From NCBI GenBank assembly GCA_964442285.1, contig CAYTZH010000009.1, positions 65,931-129,930 on the forward strand: 64,000 nt of DNA, in the 5' to 3' direction. The DNA comes from CAYTZH01 sp964442285 (lineage in GTDB: Bacteria; Myxococcota_A; UBA9160; JAFDET01). Position numbers and translations under genes: made by a program. Below, piece by piece: positions 16,132 through 25,362 of this stretch; the first letter of the stretch is position 1; each line of letters begins with the position of its first letter. Below the pieces are notes generated by a model, which saw nothing but the letters and a program-made list of their open reading frames with translations, did no database searches and was not told the origin of the DNA.

Positions 16132-17486
16132 TGTTCAACGAGACGTCGACTTCCGAGAGCGCGGAGACCCCCACCCCCAGCTCCCGCCGCCAGCAGCGGA
16201 CCGCGAGCGCCCAGGGCCGCCAGCTCGACCCCGATCTGCCGACCTACACCCTGAAGGCCTATCTGCGCGAGATTGCCGATGTCCCGACGCTGAGCCGCGA
16301 GGAGGAGGGCGAGATCGCGGCCCGCATCCGCTCGGCCACCGAGCGCTTCCGGGAGCAGGCCGTCGCCGTCCCCTTCGTCGCCGAGCGGATCGTGACCCGC
16401 TGGGATTCCTTGCGCGAGGCCGGTCGCTCGACGTCCTCGATGTCCACCCACTTCCGGGATCCCCATGCGGGCGATCCCGGGCCGGCCCTCGACCGGGCCC
16501 TGGGTAGCGTCCGGCGAGAGCTGCGCCGGCTGGCGGAGGCTCCGGCGGAGAGTCGGGAGGAGATCCGGCGGCGCATGGCGCGCGCGCTGGCTCGCGCCGA
16601 CGTCGCCCTGCCGCTGCTCGAGGACGCATTCTGCGCCCTGCGCGACGGCGCCCGCCCCAGCCGGGGACTGGGGCTCCCGGCCGCAGAGCTCCGCGCCTGC
16701 CTCGCGGCCCTCGCCGACGCCCTCGACGAGATGTTCGAGGCCCGTAACGCCTTCATTCGCCACAACGTGAAGTTCGTCGTGCACCTGGCCAAGGAGTACC
16801 GGGGCATGGGCATCGGCTTCCAGGATCTGATCCAGGAGGGCAACCTCGGTCTGATCCGCGCGGTCGAGAAGTTCGACCACCGCCGCGGCTTCAAGTTCTC
16901 CACCTACGCCGCCTGGTGGATCCGGCAGTCCTTCATCCGGGCCGTCCAGAACCACAGCCGCACCATCCGCCTGCCGTCCCACGTCTACGACCTGGCGATC
17001 CGGGAGAAGCGGGTGCGCGCCGAGCTCGCCCGCCGCCTGGGCCGGGACCCGAGGCCGGCGGAGCTGGCCGAGGAGCTGGGCGTGGCGGTGGAGGAGGTGG
17101 AGAACCTCCACCAGATCAATCGCCGCACCCTGTCCATCGAGACCGAGAGCGAGGACGAGGAGGGGCGCTCCCTGCACGAGCGCATGGGCGACCCCAACGT
17201 GGCCGATCCCACCGAGGATCTCACCCGTGAGGCGCTGGGCCCGGCGATGGAGGCCCTCCTCGTGGGCCTCTCCGAGCGGGAGCGCCAGATCCTGCACCTG
17301 CGCTTCGGCCTCCGCAGCGACGAGCCCCACACCCTGCAGGAGATCGGCGAGATCCTCGGCCTGTCCCGCGAGCGGGTGCGCCAGATCGAGAAGCGGGCGC
17401 TCGAGAAGCTCCGCGAAGTGGCGGTGGATCGGGGCCTCCACGGCGCGCTCGACCGGGACGACCTGGCCACGGACGCAGCTGCCTGA
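16131..17486 (+). CDS. Alternative sigma-70 factor (group 2-like, non-ECF)
   Basis: 451 residues. Region 1.2 lies near residues 35-60 (LPTYTLKAYLREIADVPTLS); an Arg/Ala-rich spacer follows; region 2 begins near 205 (VKFVVHLAKEYRGMG, DLIQEGNLGLIRAVEKF, FKFSTYAAWWIRQSF). Region 3 follows and region 4.2 is near 395-430 (TLQEIGEILGLSRERVRQIE). Region 1.1 is absent, and SRTIRLPSH differs from the housekeeping RTIRIPVH, so this is an alternative factor. Next to CarH it probably relays the light signal, as ECF LitS does for LitR in Streptomyces, but it belongs to another sigma group. It heads the nine-gene lipid cluster. Confidence 0.9.
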   Translation: MFNETSTSESAETPTPSSRRQQRTASAQGRQLDPDLPTYTLKAYLREIADVPTLSREEEGEIAARIRSATERFREQAVAVPFVAERIVTRWDSLREAGRSTSSMSTHFRDPHAGDPGPALDRALGSVRRELRRLAEAPAESREEIRRRMARALARADVALPLLEDAFCALRDGARPSRGLGLPAAELRACLAALADALDEMFEARNAFIRHNVKFVVHLAKEYRGMGIGFQDLIQEGNLGLIRAVEKFDHRRGFKFSTYAAWWIRQSFIRAVQNHSRTIRLPSHVYDLAIREKRVRAELARRLGRDPRPAELAEELGVAVEEVENLHQINRRTLSIETESEDEEGRSLHERMGDPNVADPTEDLTREALGPAMEALLVGLSERERQILHLRFGLRSDEPHTLQEIGEILGLSRERVRQIEKRALEKLREVAVDRGLHGALDRDDLATDAAA

Positions 17487-17497
17487 CGTACGACGCG

Positions 17498-17513
17498 GGC
17501 CCGACACCGGGCC
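17498..17513 (+). other. Stem-loop between the sigma gene and the lipid operon
   Basis: GGCCCG (17498-17503) and CGGGCC (17508-17513) make a 6-bp stem with a 4-base loop. No T-run follows, so it is not a standard terminator. It may stabilise RNA or attenuate read-through. Confidence 0.4.
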
Positions 17514-17564
17514 ACGCCGCATCCGCGCCCCACTCTCCCACGAAACCACGGAAGGAGGAGAGAG

Positions 17565-18608
17565 ATGCGATCCATCGATCTCGCAGAGTCCGGCCGCGTC
17601 CCCGATGCGCTCATCCGGATCGGTATCCGGCGCATGCTCGCCCGACGTCATCGGGAGGTGACGGCGGGGGACGCCGAAGCGCGACAGCAGGCCCACGCGG
17701 CCTTCGTGGAGGCGCTGCGGCAGAGCCCGATCGCGCTCGTTCCGGAGCGAGCAAACGCCCAGCACTACGAGGTTCCGGCCGAGTTCTTCGCCCAGGTGCT
17801 CGGCCCCCACCTGAAGTACAGCTGCGGCTACTGGCCAGCGGGCGTGTCGAGCCTCGAGGCCTCCGAGGCCGCCATGCTCGAAAGGACCTGCGCGCGCGCT
17901 GACATACGGGACGGCATGCGTGTGCTGGACCTGGGCTGCGGCTGGGGCTCCCTCTCGCTCTGGATCGCCCAGCGATTTGCTTCGACGCGCGTCGTGGCGG
18001 TGTCGAACTCCAAGCTCCAGCGCGAATGGATCCTGCAGCGCTGCGATCAGGCGGGGCTCTCCAACGTGGAGGTCGTCACCGCCGACGCCAACCGCTTCGA
18101 GCCCCCGGGTCGCTTCGACCGCGTCGTCTCGGTGGAGATGTTCGAGCACCTCCGCAATTGGGAGGAGATGTTCCGCCGCGTCTCGCGCTGGCTCGAGGAC
18201 GATGGCCGCTTCTTCCTGCACGTCTTCTGCCACCGGGAGGCCGCCTACCCCTACGAGAGCGAGGGCGAGCAGAACTGGATGGGCCGGAACTTCTTCACCG
18301 GCGGGATGATGCCCTCCGACGACCTGCCGCTGCACTTCTCGCGGGATCTGCGGGTGGAGCGCCGCTGGCGGGTCGGCGGGCTCCACTATCACCGGACCTG
18401 CGAGGCCTGGCTGCAGCAGCTCGACGCCCGTCGCGACGCGGTGATGCCGATCCTGGCCTCGACCTACGGTGCGGATCGGGCCCGCCTCTGGCTGCAGCGC
18501 TGGCGCCTGTTCTTCCTGGGATGCTCGGAGCTGTTCGCGTGGCAGGGCGGCGAGGCCTGGTGGGTCTCCCACTACCGGCTGGCTCCGCAGCGGGGAGACC
18601 GGTCGTGA
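17565..18608 (+). CDS. SAM-dependent methyltransferase, cyclopropane-fatty-acid-synthase-like
   Basis: 347 residues. The SAM-binding motif DLGCGWGSLSLWIA is near residue 122, preceded by the YEVPAEFF and LKYSCGYW segments. It lacks the N-terminal lipid-binding part of true CFA synthase and the end is Trp-rich. Relatives occur in photolyase/CFA clusters and in singlet-oxygen regulons, where a methyltransferase of this fold methylates unsaturated phospholipid acyl chains. The ATG follows a strong AGGAGG. First gene of the nine-gene operon, with a GTGA overlap to the next gene. Acyl-chain methylation is inferred. Confidence 0.85.
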   Translation: MRSIDLAESGRVPDALIRIGIRRMLARRHREVTAGDAEARQQAHAAFVEALRQSPIALVPERANAQHYEVPAEFFAQVLGPHLKYSCGYWPAGVSSLEASEAAMLERTCARADIRDGMRVLDLGCGWGSLSLWIAQRFASTRVVAVSNSKLQREWILQRCDQAGLSNVEVVTADANRFEPPGRFDRVVSVEMFEHLRNWEEMFRRVSRWLEDDGRFFLHVFCHREAAYPYESEGEQNWMGRNFFTGGMMPSDDLPLHFSRDLRVERRWRVGGLHYHRTCEAWLQQLDARRDAVMPILASTYGADRARLWLQRWRLFFLGCSELFAWQGGEAWWVSHYRLAPQRGDRS

Positions 18609-19846
18609 AGATCGCCGTCGTGGGCACGGGCATCTCCGGGCTGGCCGTCGCCCACGCGCTCCACCGCAACCACGCGCTTACCGTATTCGAGTCCGCGGAC
18701 TGGATCGGCGGGCACACCCACACGGTGGACGTGGAGATCGAGGGCGCCCACCACGCCGTCGACACCGGCTTCATCGTCTACAACGAGCGCACCTATCCCG
18801 GTTTCGTCGGGCTGCTGTCCGAGCTCGGCGTGTCGACCCAGCCCACCGACATGAGCTTCAGCGTGCGCTGCGACCGCAGCGGCCTCGAATACTCGAGCAG
18901 CGGTCTGCAGGGACTCTTCGCCCAGCGTCGCAATGCGCTCCGGCCCTCCTTCCTGCGCATGGTCTCGGAGATCCCGCGCTTCAACCGCGCGGCCCGCGCT
19001 CTGCTCGCGTCGCCGGACGAGAAGACCACGCTGGGAGACTGGCTCGACGGGCTCGGTCTCTCGCGCCAGCTCCGCGACCACTACGTGCTGCCGATGGGCG
19101 CGGCGATCTGGTCGACGCCGGCCGGCAAGTTCCTCCAGTTCCCCGCGTCGACCTTCGCCCGCTTCTTCGAGAACCACGGGCTGCTGGAGACCCGGGAGCG
19201 GCTGCCGTGGCGCGTGGTCCGCGGCGGCTCGCGGACCTACGTGGAGGCGCTCACCGCCCCGTTCCGCGACCGGATCCGCCCGGGCAGCCGCGTGCGGGCG
19301 GTGTGGCGGGAGGACGACGGGGTCCACGTCGCCGCCCCGGGCGGGGTCGAGCGCTTCGACCGGGTGGTGCTCGCCTGCCACGCCGACCAGGCGCTGAACC
19401 TCCTCATCGACGCGGACGGGGCGGAGCGCCAGACGCTCGACGCCTTCGCCTACCAGCCCAACCGCGTGGTGCTGCACACGGACCGGAGCGTCCTGCCGCG
19501 GAGCCGCCGCGCCTGGGCGAGCTGGAACTACCGCACGCCCCGCCAGCCCGAGAGTCCGGTCGCAGTCACCTACCACATGAATCGGCTCCAGGGCTTCCGG
19601 GCCTCCGAGGAGCTGCTGGTGACCCTGAACGACGACGGTGCCATCGATCCCGCGCGCGTGCTGGAGAGCTGGACCTACCACCACCCGGTGTTCACGCCGG
19701 AGGCGATCGCCGCCCAGAAGCACCACGACCGGATCGACGGACGCGACCGCGTCCACTTCTGCGGGGCCTACTGGCGCAACGGCTTCCACGAGGACGGCCT
19801 CCAAAGCGCCCTCGCCGTGGTCCGCCACCTGGGCGGGGAACGCTGA
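18605..19846 (+). CDS. FAD-dependent amine-oxidase-fold oxidoreductase
   Basis: 413 residues. The N-terminal dinucleotide fold is IAVVGTGISGLAVAHAL with the downstream GGHTHTVD; GFIVYNERTYP and the FLQFPASTFARFF block are typical of the NAD/FAD-binding protein found with DUF1365 and CFA synthase. These flavoproteins are thought to oxidise or desaturate modified fatty acids in phospholipids, not amines. GTG 18605 overlaps the previous stop; the next gene starts one base after the stop. Soluble or peripherally bound. Precise reaction unknown. Confidence 0.87.
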   Translation: MKIAVVGTGISGLAVAHALHRNHALTVFESADWIGGHTHTVDVEIEGAHHAVDTGFIVYNERTYPGFVGLLSELGVSTQPTDMSFSVRCDRSGLEYSSSGLQGLFAQRRNALRPSFLRMVSEIPRFNRAARALLASPDEKTTLGDWLDGLGLSRQLRDHYVLPMGAAIWSTPAGKFLQFPASTFARFFENHGLLETRERLPWRVVRGGSRTYVEALTAPFRDRIRPGSRVRAVWREDDGVHVAAPGGVERFDRVVLACHADQALNLLIDADGAERQTLDAFAYQPNRVVLHTDRSVLPRSRRAWASWNYRTPRQPESPVAVTYHMNRLQGFRASEELLVTLNDDGAIDPARVLESWTYHHPVFTPEAIAAQKHHDRIDGRDRVHFCGAYWRNGFHEDGLQSALAVVRHLGGER

Positions 19847-19847
19847 C

Positions 19848-20630
19848 GTGGAGAGCTGTCTCTTCGAGGGGATGGTGCGACACCGCCGCTTCGGGCCGGT
19901 TCCCCACGGCTTCTCCATGCCCCTCTTCATGGCGTACCTCGACCTGGACGAGCTTCCGCAGGTGTTCCGGGGCCGCTGGCTTTGGTCGGCCTCGCGGCCC
20001 GCCCCCGCCCGCTTCCACCGCAGCGACTACCTGGGCGACCCCCGGCTGCCCCTGGACCGGGCCGTGCGCGACCTGGTGGAGAACCGGACCGGCATCCGCC
20101 CGCGCGGGCCGATCCGGCTGCTCACCCACCTCCGCTACTTCGGGTACGTCTTCAACCCCGTGAGCCTCTACTACTGCTTCCACCCGGAGAGCGAGCGCCT
20201 GGAGGCGATCGTCGCCGAGGTGACCAACATGCCTTGGAAGGAGCGCCACGCCTACGTACTTCGGCCCGACCCCGAAGCGGAGTCCGGCTCCGTCCTCCGC
20301 TTCGACGAGGACAAGGCCTTCCACGTGTCGCCCTTCCTCGACATGGACCAGCGCTATCGCTGGCACCTGCAGGTCCCGAGCGACCGGCTCGTGGTCGGGA
20401 TCGAGAACCTGGGCCCGCGAGGCGACCGGCTTCACACGGCCTCCCTCGAGATGGAGCGGCGCGAGATCTCGAGCGCCAGCCTGGCCCGTGCCTTGGTGCG
20501 CTTCCCGCTCATGACCCTGCAGGTGACGGCCGGGATCTACTGGCAGGCGCTCCGGCTGCGCCGCAAGCGCGTTCCCGTCTACCCCCACCCTCGCGAGCGC
20601 GAGGTCGCCCTGGAGCTGGCCCCCGAATGA
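19848..20630 (+). CDS. DUF1365 family protein
   Basis: 260 residues. Characteristic blocks: GMVRHRRFGPVPHGF, IRLLTHLRYFGYVFNPVS, YYCF, EVTNMPW and the KAFHVSPF motif, with a final LQVTAGIYWQALRL. The family regularly sits between the flavin oxidase and CFA synthase and is presumed to work on the same lipid product; its chemistry is not established. The start is GTG 19848. ATGA overlap with the CFA synthase gene implies coupled translation. Confidence 0.9.
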   Translation: MESCLFEGMVRHRRFGPVPHGFSMPLFMAYLDLDELPQVFRGRWLWSASRPAPARFHRSDYLGDPRLPLDRAVRDLVENRTGIRPRGPIRLLTHLRYFGYVFNPVSLYYCFHPESERLEAIVAEVTNMPWKERHAYVLRPDPEAESGSVLRFDEDKAFHVSPFLDMDQRYRWHLQVPSDRLVVGIENLGPRGDRLHTASLEMERREISSASLARALVRFPLMTLQVTAGIYWQALRLRRKRVPVYPHPREREVALELAPE

Positions 20631-21904
20631 GTGACGCCACCCTTCCCATCGAGAATCCGACCCCGGAGATCCAGCCCCTGGGCTGGCTGGACCGGAAGAT
20701 CCGCAGCGCCGTCCTGGCGCGGCTCGAGCGCCTCGACCGGGGACGGCTGACCCTGGTGGACGGCGACGAGAAGCGGCGCTTCGGAAACGGGGGCGGTCCC
20801 CGGGCCACGGTCTGGGTGAAGCGCGCACGCTTCTACCGCCGCCTGGCCCTGCGCGGGGGCGTGGGCGCCGCCGAGGCCTACATGGACGGCGACTGGGAGA
20901 CCAGCGACCTCACCGCCGTCGTGCGGATCGTCGCCGCGAACCCCGGCGCCCTGGAGAAGCTGGACGTGGGTCTCGCGCGGGTCGCCGGCCTCGGACTGCG
21001 CCTCTATCACGAGTTGCGCCCCAACAGCCGGCGCGGCAGCCGCCAGAACATCGCGGCCCACTACGACCTGGGCAACGACTTCTTCTCCCTCTTCCTCGAC
21101 CCGAGCCTCACCTACTCCTGCGCGGTCTTCGAGCGCGAGGGCATGAGCCTCGAGGACGCCCAGGTGGCGAAGTACGAGCGGGTGTGTCGCAAGCTGCGGC
21201 TGGGCTCGGACGACCACGTCCTCGAGATCGGCAGCGGCTGGGGGGGCTTCGCGATCCACGCCGCGAGCCGCTACGGCTGCCGGGTCACCACCACGACCGT
21301 GTCCCGGGAGCAGCTCCAGCTGGCGCGGGAGCGGGTGGCCGCCGCCGGCCTCTCCGATCGTATCGAGGTGCTCTTCCGCGACTACCGCGACCTGAGCGGC
21401 GAGTACGACAAGGTCGTGTCCCTGGAGATGATCGAGGCGGTGGGCGCCCCCAACCTCGATACCTACTTCCGCGTCTGCGCGGAGCGCCTGCGACCCGACG
21501 GCGCCATGCTGCTCCAGGCCATCACCGTACCCGACCGCCACTGGCAGGTCTCGGTCCGCAACGTGGACTTCGTGAAGCGGTACATCTTCCCCGGCGGCCA
21601 GCTCGTATCCGTCGGGGGCGTCGGCGCCTCCCTGGCCCGAGCGACGGACCTGCGCATGGCGCACCTCGAGGAGATCACGCCCCACTACGCCGAAACCCTG
21701 GCCCGCTGGCGGGAGAACATGAACCGCAACCTGGCCCACATTCGCGCGCTGGGCCTTCCCGAGCGCTTCCTGCGCATGTGGGAGTACTACCTCTGCTACT
21801 GCGAGGGCGGCTTCGCCGAGCGGGCGATCGGGGTATACCAGATGCTGCTGGAGAAGCCCCTCGCCCGACGCGACCCGATCCTGGGGCGGCTGGAGGCCGC
21901 CTGA
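20627..21904 (+). CDS. cfa: Cyclopropane-fatty-acyl-phospholipid synthase
   Basis: 425 residues, the full CFA synthase length. The N-terminal lipid-binding region includes GAAEAYMDGDW; the core has QNIAAHYDLGNDFFSLFLD, TYSCAVF, the SAM motif LEIGSGWGGFAIHAA, the carbonate-site region SLEMIEAVG, and the C-terminal WEYYLCYCEGGF. It adds a SAM-derived methylene across acyl double bonds of membrane lipids. This is the second, distinct methyltransferase of this fold in the operon, suggesting two methylation steps or two products. Confidence 0.94.
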   Translation: MSDATLPIENPTPEIQPLGWLDRKIRSAVLARLERLDRGRLTLVDGDEKRRFGNGGGPRATVWVKRARFYRRLALRGGVGAAEAYMDGDWETSDLTAVVRIVAANPGALEKLDVGLARVAGLGLRLYHELRPNSRRGSRQNIAAHYDLGNDFFSLFLDPSLTYSCAVFEREGMSLEDAQVAKYERVCRKLRLGSDDHVLEIGSGWGGFAIHAASRYGCRVTTTTVSREQLQLARERVAAAGLSDRIEVLFRDYRDLSGEYDKVVSLEMIEAVGAPNLDTYFRVCAERLRPDGAMLLQAITVPDRHWQVSVRNVDFVKRYIFPGGQLVSVGGVGASLARATDLRMAHLEEITPHYAETLARWRENMNRNLAHIRALGLPERFLRMWEYYLCYCEGGFAERAIGVYQMLLEKPLARRDPILGRLEAA

Positions 21905-21939
21905 GTCCGAAACCCGCGAGGGAGCGAAGGAGGAGCCCG

Positions 21940-22494
21940 ATGCGAAAGCAACTTGCCATGGGAGCCCTGGTGGCCCTGCTGACCGCGACGCCGGTCCGAG
22001 CAGCCGTGATCGAGGGCGTGGACTTCGTCGACGCGCGCAGCGAGTCCGGCGTGGCGCTTCGGCTCCACAACGTGGCGCTGCTGCGCTGGTACTTCCTCAA
22101 GGCCTACGTGGCGGCGCTCTATCTGGGAGACGGCGTGGCCCCGGGCCGCGTGCTCGGCGACGTCCCCAAGCGGCTCGAGATCGAGTACTTCTACGGGATC
22201 GGGGCCGAGGACTTCGCGAAGTCCACCCGCGTCACCGTCGGCCGCAACGTGCCGCCGGGTGCGTACGAAGCACTTCGGACACGCATCGAGCGCTTCAACG
22301 CCCTCTACCGGGACGTGAAGCCGGGCGACCGCTACGCCCTGACCTACCTGCCGGGTCGCGGCACGGAGCTCGCCCTGAACGGAGAGGTGCTCGGACGCGT
22401 CGAGGGCGCCGACTTCGCCGCCGCCATGTTCTCGATCTGGCTCGGCGAGGACCCGGTGGACGACGACCTGAAGACGGACCTGCTGGGACCGTGA
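21940..22494 (+). CDS. Secreted chalcone-isomerase-like protein
   Basis: 184 residues with a signal peptide (about residues 1-22, ending VRAA). The body matches the CHI-like fold of bacterial periplasmic proteins (GVALRLHNVALLRWYFLKAYVA-like start, then VPKRLEIEYF and a C-terminal IWLGEDPVDDDLKTDLLG). Bacterial members probably bind fatty acids or other hydrophobic ligands and usually lack isomerase residues. The ATG has AAGGAGGAG upstream. In a light-lipid operon a lipid-binding role fits. Confidence 0.8.
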   Translation: MRKQLAMGALVALLTATPVRAAVIEGVDFVDARSESGVALRLHNVALLRWYFLKAYVAALYLGDGVAPGRVLGDVPKRLEIEYFYGIGAEDFAKSTRVTVGRNVPPGAYEALRTRIERFNALYRDVKPGDRYALTYLPGRGTELALNGEVLGRVEGADFAAAMFSIWLGEDPVDDDLKTDLLGP

Positions 22495-23900
22495 GCGGCG
22501 CGCGGGTGCCGACCGCCGCGCGCCTCGCCTACGCGGCGCCGGCATTCGCGATGGCCGTGATCGGGATCCCGGTCTACGTCTACGTCCCGAAGTTCTACAC
22601 CGACGTCGTGGGCGTCGACGTGGTGCTGGTGGGCCTCGTGCTGCTCGGGGCGCGGCTCTTCGACGCGGTGACCGATCCCCTGGCGGGCTGGCTCTCGGAC
22701 CGCACCCGCAGCCGCTTCGGGCGCCGGCGGCCCTGGATCGTGGCCGCCTCGCTGCCCCTGGCCCTGGCGTTGGCGGCGCTGTTCAACCCGCCCGCCGCGG
22801 GCGGCGCCATCCCGGCCCTGTGGCTGGCCTTCGGGATCTTCGCCCTCTTCCTGTGCTTCACGGCCGCCTCTGTGCCCTACGAAGCGCTCGGCCCGGAGCT
22901 GACCTTCGACTACCACGAGCGCACCTCGCTGCTCGGGCTGCGGGACGGCGCCCTCCTGGCCGGCACGCTGTTCGCCGCCGCGGTTCCCAGCGCGATCGCG
23001 GTGGCCCTGGGCGAGCCCACCGAGTCGCCCGGGCGCGGGACCTTCGCCTGGATGGCCCTGCTCTTCGCGCCCCTGCTCGTGGCGGCCTGCGTCGTATGCG
23101 CGGTCGCGCTGCGCGAGCGGGCCCGGCACCACAGCGCCGCCGCCGACGCCTTCGGGGGGCTGCGTCTGATCCTCTCCAACCGGCCCTTCCGCGTCCTGCT
23201 GATCTCCTACACCGTCGCGGCGCTGGGTAGCAACCTGCCCGCCACGCTGCTGCTCTACTACGTGCAGTACGTGCTCGAGTCCGATCGGGCGGGGCTCTTC
23301 CTGGTGCTCTACTTCGTGGCGGGCATCGCCTTCCTCCCGGGCTGGATCGCCCTCTCGCGCAGGTTCGGCAAGAAGCGCGCCTGGCTGGCGGGCATGGCCG
23401 TCAATACCGGCGCCTTCTCCGGGGTCTTCTTCCTGGGGCCCGGCGACGAGCTGGCCTACGGCCTGCTCGTGGTACTCTCCGGTGTGGGTCTGGGGGCCAC
23501 GCTGGCGATTCCCTCCTCGATGCAGGCCGACGTCATCGACTACGACGAGCTCCGCTCCGGCGAGCGTCGCGAGGGGCGCTACGTCGGGATCTGGTCCGTG
23601 GCCAAGAAGCTGGCCGCCGCCCTCGGCGTGGGCGTCGCCCTGCTCGTCTTCGGCAGCAGTGGCTACGCCCCGAACGTCCAGCAGAGCGAGGAGGTCCGTT
23701 TCGCCCTGCGTTCGCTCTACGCCCTCGTACCCTGCCTGTGCAACATCGTGGCCTTCGTGATCGCGCTCGCCTATCCCATCGACGCCGACACCCATCGCGA
23801 GATCCGCGCGGAGATCGATGCGGGCCGGGTGGGGGCCGACGCCCGCGACCCGCTCGCGACGGGCGTCCTGCGACCCGCGGCGGAGGGCGGGGCCCCGTGA
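22491..23900 (+). CDS. GPH-family MFS carrier within the lipid operon
   Basis: 469 residues, about 12 hydrophobic segments, with the GPH loop DPLAGWLSDRTRSRFGRRRP and DVIDYDELRSGERREGRY. It overlaps both neighbours by 4 bases (GTGA). A GPH-annotated carrier is also found in the singlet-oxygen-induced cluster of Rhodobacter, so its constancy argues for moving a lipid precursor, cofactor or product, and not a sugar. That role is inference. Confidence 0.88.
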   Translation: MSGARVPTAARLAYAAPAFAMAVIGIPVYVYVPKFYTDVVGVDVVLVGLVLLGARLFDAVTDPLAGWLSDRTRSRFGRRRPWIVAASLPLALALAALFNPPAAGGAIPALWLAFGIFALFLCFTAASVPYEALGPELTFDYHERTSLLGLRDGALLAGTLFAAAVPSAIAVALGEPTESPGRGTFAWMALLFAPLLVAACVVCAVALRERARHHSAAADAFGGLRLILSNRPFRVLLISYTVAALGSNLPATLLLYYVQYVLESDRAGLFLVLYFVAGIAFLPGWIALSRRFGKKRAWLAGMAVNTGAFSGVFFLGPGDELAYGLLVVLSGVGLGATLAIPSSMQADVIDYDELRSGERREGRYVGIWSVAKKLAAALGVGVALLVFGSSGYAPNVQQSEEVRFALRSLYALVPCLCNIVAFVIALAYPIDADTHREIRAEIDAGRVGADARDPLATGVLRPAAEGGAP

Positions 23901-24877
23901 GCGACGGCCTCCGCCGCGCGATCACCCTCCCGACGTACCTGCTGCTGACGGCGCTGGCGCTCCCGGCGCTCCCGCTCCTGCTCCCCCTGGCCGCGATCGT
24001 CGACCTGGCGAGAGGCACGAGGCTCGGCCTGTCCCGCTCGCTGCTCTTCTTCACCTGGTACCTGCTCTGCGAGACCTACGGCATCGTCGCGGCGGGCGCC
24101 CTGGCCCTGGCGCGTCCATGGCTCTCCGCGGGGGGCTGGGAGCGCATCCACCAGCGGCTCAAGCGCGGCTGGGGTCGGGCGCTGCTGACCGGGGCCGAGC
24201 GCATCTTCGGGCTCCGCTTCGAGGTCGAAGGCGACGCCGAGGCGGCAGCGGGTCCGATGCTGCTCTTCCCGCGCCACGCGAGCGTGGCCGACACCGTGCT
24301 GGCCGCGGCCTTCCTCGAACACCGGCACCACCTGGCCCTCCGCTACGTGATCAAGCGCGAGCTGCTCTGGGATCCGTGTCTCGACCTGGTGGGACGTCGG
24401 CTTCGCAACGCCTTCGTGGACCGGTCCGGAGCCGACAGCGCCGCTGAGATCGCGACCGTGCGCGCCCTGGCCCGGGATCTGGGACCGGGGGACGGCGTCC
24501 TCATCTATCCCGAGGGCACGCGCTTCAGCGAGGCCAAGCGCAGCCGGATCCTCGAGCGGCTCGAGGCCCGCGACGCCGACCTGCACCGACGGGCCCGCGG
24601 GCTGCGCCACGTGCTGCCGCCGCGGCTGGGGGGGTGCCTGGCGCTCCTCGAGGAGCGGCCCGACGCCGACGTGGTCTTCTGCGCCCACGCGGGCTTCGAC
24701 GGCGTGACGCGCTTCTCGGAGTTCCTGGACGGCGGCCTCGTAGGCCAGGTGGTGCGGATCGCCTTCTGGCGCGTGCCGGCCCCGGGGATACCCCGCGAGC
24801 CCGACGCCCGCATCGACTGGCTCTTCTCCCAGTGGGCGCGGGTGGACGCCTGGGTCGGCGCCCACCGCAAGCCCTGA
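23897..24877 (+). CDS. PlsC-like acyltransferase
   Basis: 326 residues with N-terminal hydrophobic segments (about 15-75). The acyltransferase motif HX4D appears as RHASVAD and the second block as YPEGTRFSEAKR. This is the LPLAT/PlsC fold used to acylate lysophospholipids. Within this operon it could re-acylate lipids with modified chains. GTG start overlapping the preceding stop. Confidence 0.87.
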   Translation: MSDGLRRAITLPTYLLLTALALPALPLLLPLAAIVDLARGTRLGLSRSLLFFTWYLLCETYGIVAAGALALARPWLSAGGWERIHQRLKRGWGRALLTGAERIFGLRFEVEGDAEAAAGPMLLFPRHASVADTVLAAAFLEHRHHLALRYVIKRELLWDPCLDLVGRRLRNAFVDRSGADSAAEIATVRALARDLGPGDGVLIYPEGTRFSEAKRSRILERLEARDADLHRRARGLRHVLPPRLGGCLALLEERPDADVVFCAHAGFDGVTRFSEFLDGGLVGQVVRIAFWRVPAPGIPREPDARIDWLFSQWARVDAWVGAHRKP

Positions 24878-24912
24878 GCCCCGAACCCCCGACCGAGCCT
24901 TTCGAGGAGCCC

Positions 24913-25362
24913 ATGAGCCACCTTCTGGAGCGACAGCAGTACTTCTCCCTCCCCATGGAGAAGGTCTTCCCCTTCTTCGCCGACGCCCACAACCTGCAGG
25001 CGATCACCCCGGCCTGGCTCGGCTTCCGGATCCTCACACCCGGCCCCATCGAGATGGAGGTCGGCGCCCGGATCGACTACCGCATCCGCCTGGGCGGCGT
25101 GCCCGTGCGCTGGCGCACCCGGATCACCGCCTGGGAGCCCGGCGTGGGCTTCGTCGACGAGCAGGAGCGTGGGCCCTACGCACTTTGGCGTCACGAGCAC
25201 CACTTCGAGACGCTGGGTGAAGGCGTCCTGATGACCGACCGGGTGCACTATCGGCTGCCATTGGGTCCCCTGGGCCAGGTCGCCCACGCGCTCTGGGTGC
25301 GGGGCGTCCTCGCCGCCATCTTCGACCACCGCTTCGCCCGGGTGCGGGAGCTCGTAGGATGA
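24913..25362 (+). CDS. SRPBCC-family ligand-binding protein
   Basis: 149 residues of the polyketide-cyclase/START-like SRPBCC fold: QYFSLPMEKVFPFFADAHNL, ITPAWLGF and the final FDHRFARVREL helix. Such cavities bind hydrophobic ligands. Homologues are frequent beside photolyase and CFA genes. ATG 24913 follows GAGGAG. Overlaps the DUF1295 gene by ATGA. Confidence 0.87.
   Translation: MSHLLERQQYFSLPMEKVFPFFADAHNLQAITPAWLGFRILTPGPIEMEVGARIDYRIRLGGVPVRWRTRITAWEPGVGFVDEQERGPYALWRHEHHFETLGEGVLMTDRVHYRLPLGPLGQVAHALWVRGVLAAIFDHRFARVRELVG

Noticed and set aside
17498..17513. Terminator between the sigma gene and the lipid operon
   Set aside because: No T-run follows; short intergenic distance and shared logic favour read-through.
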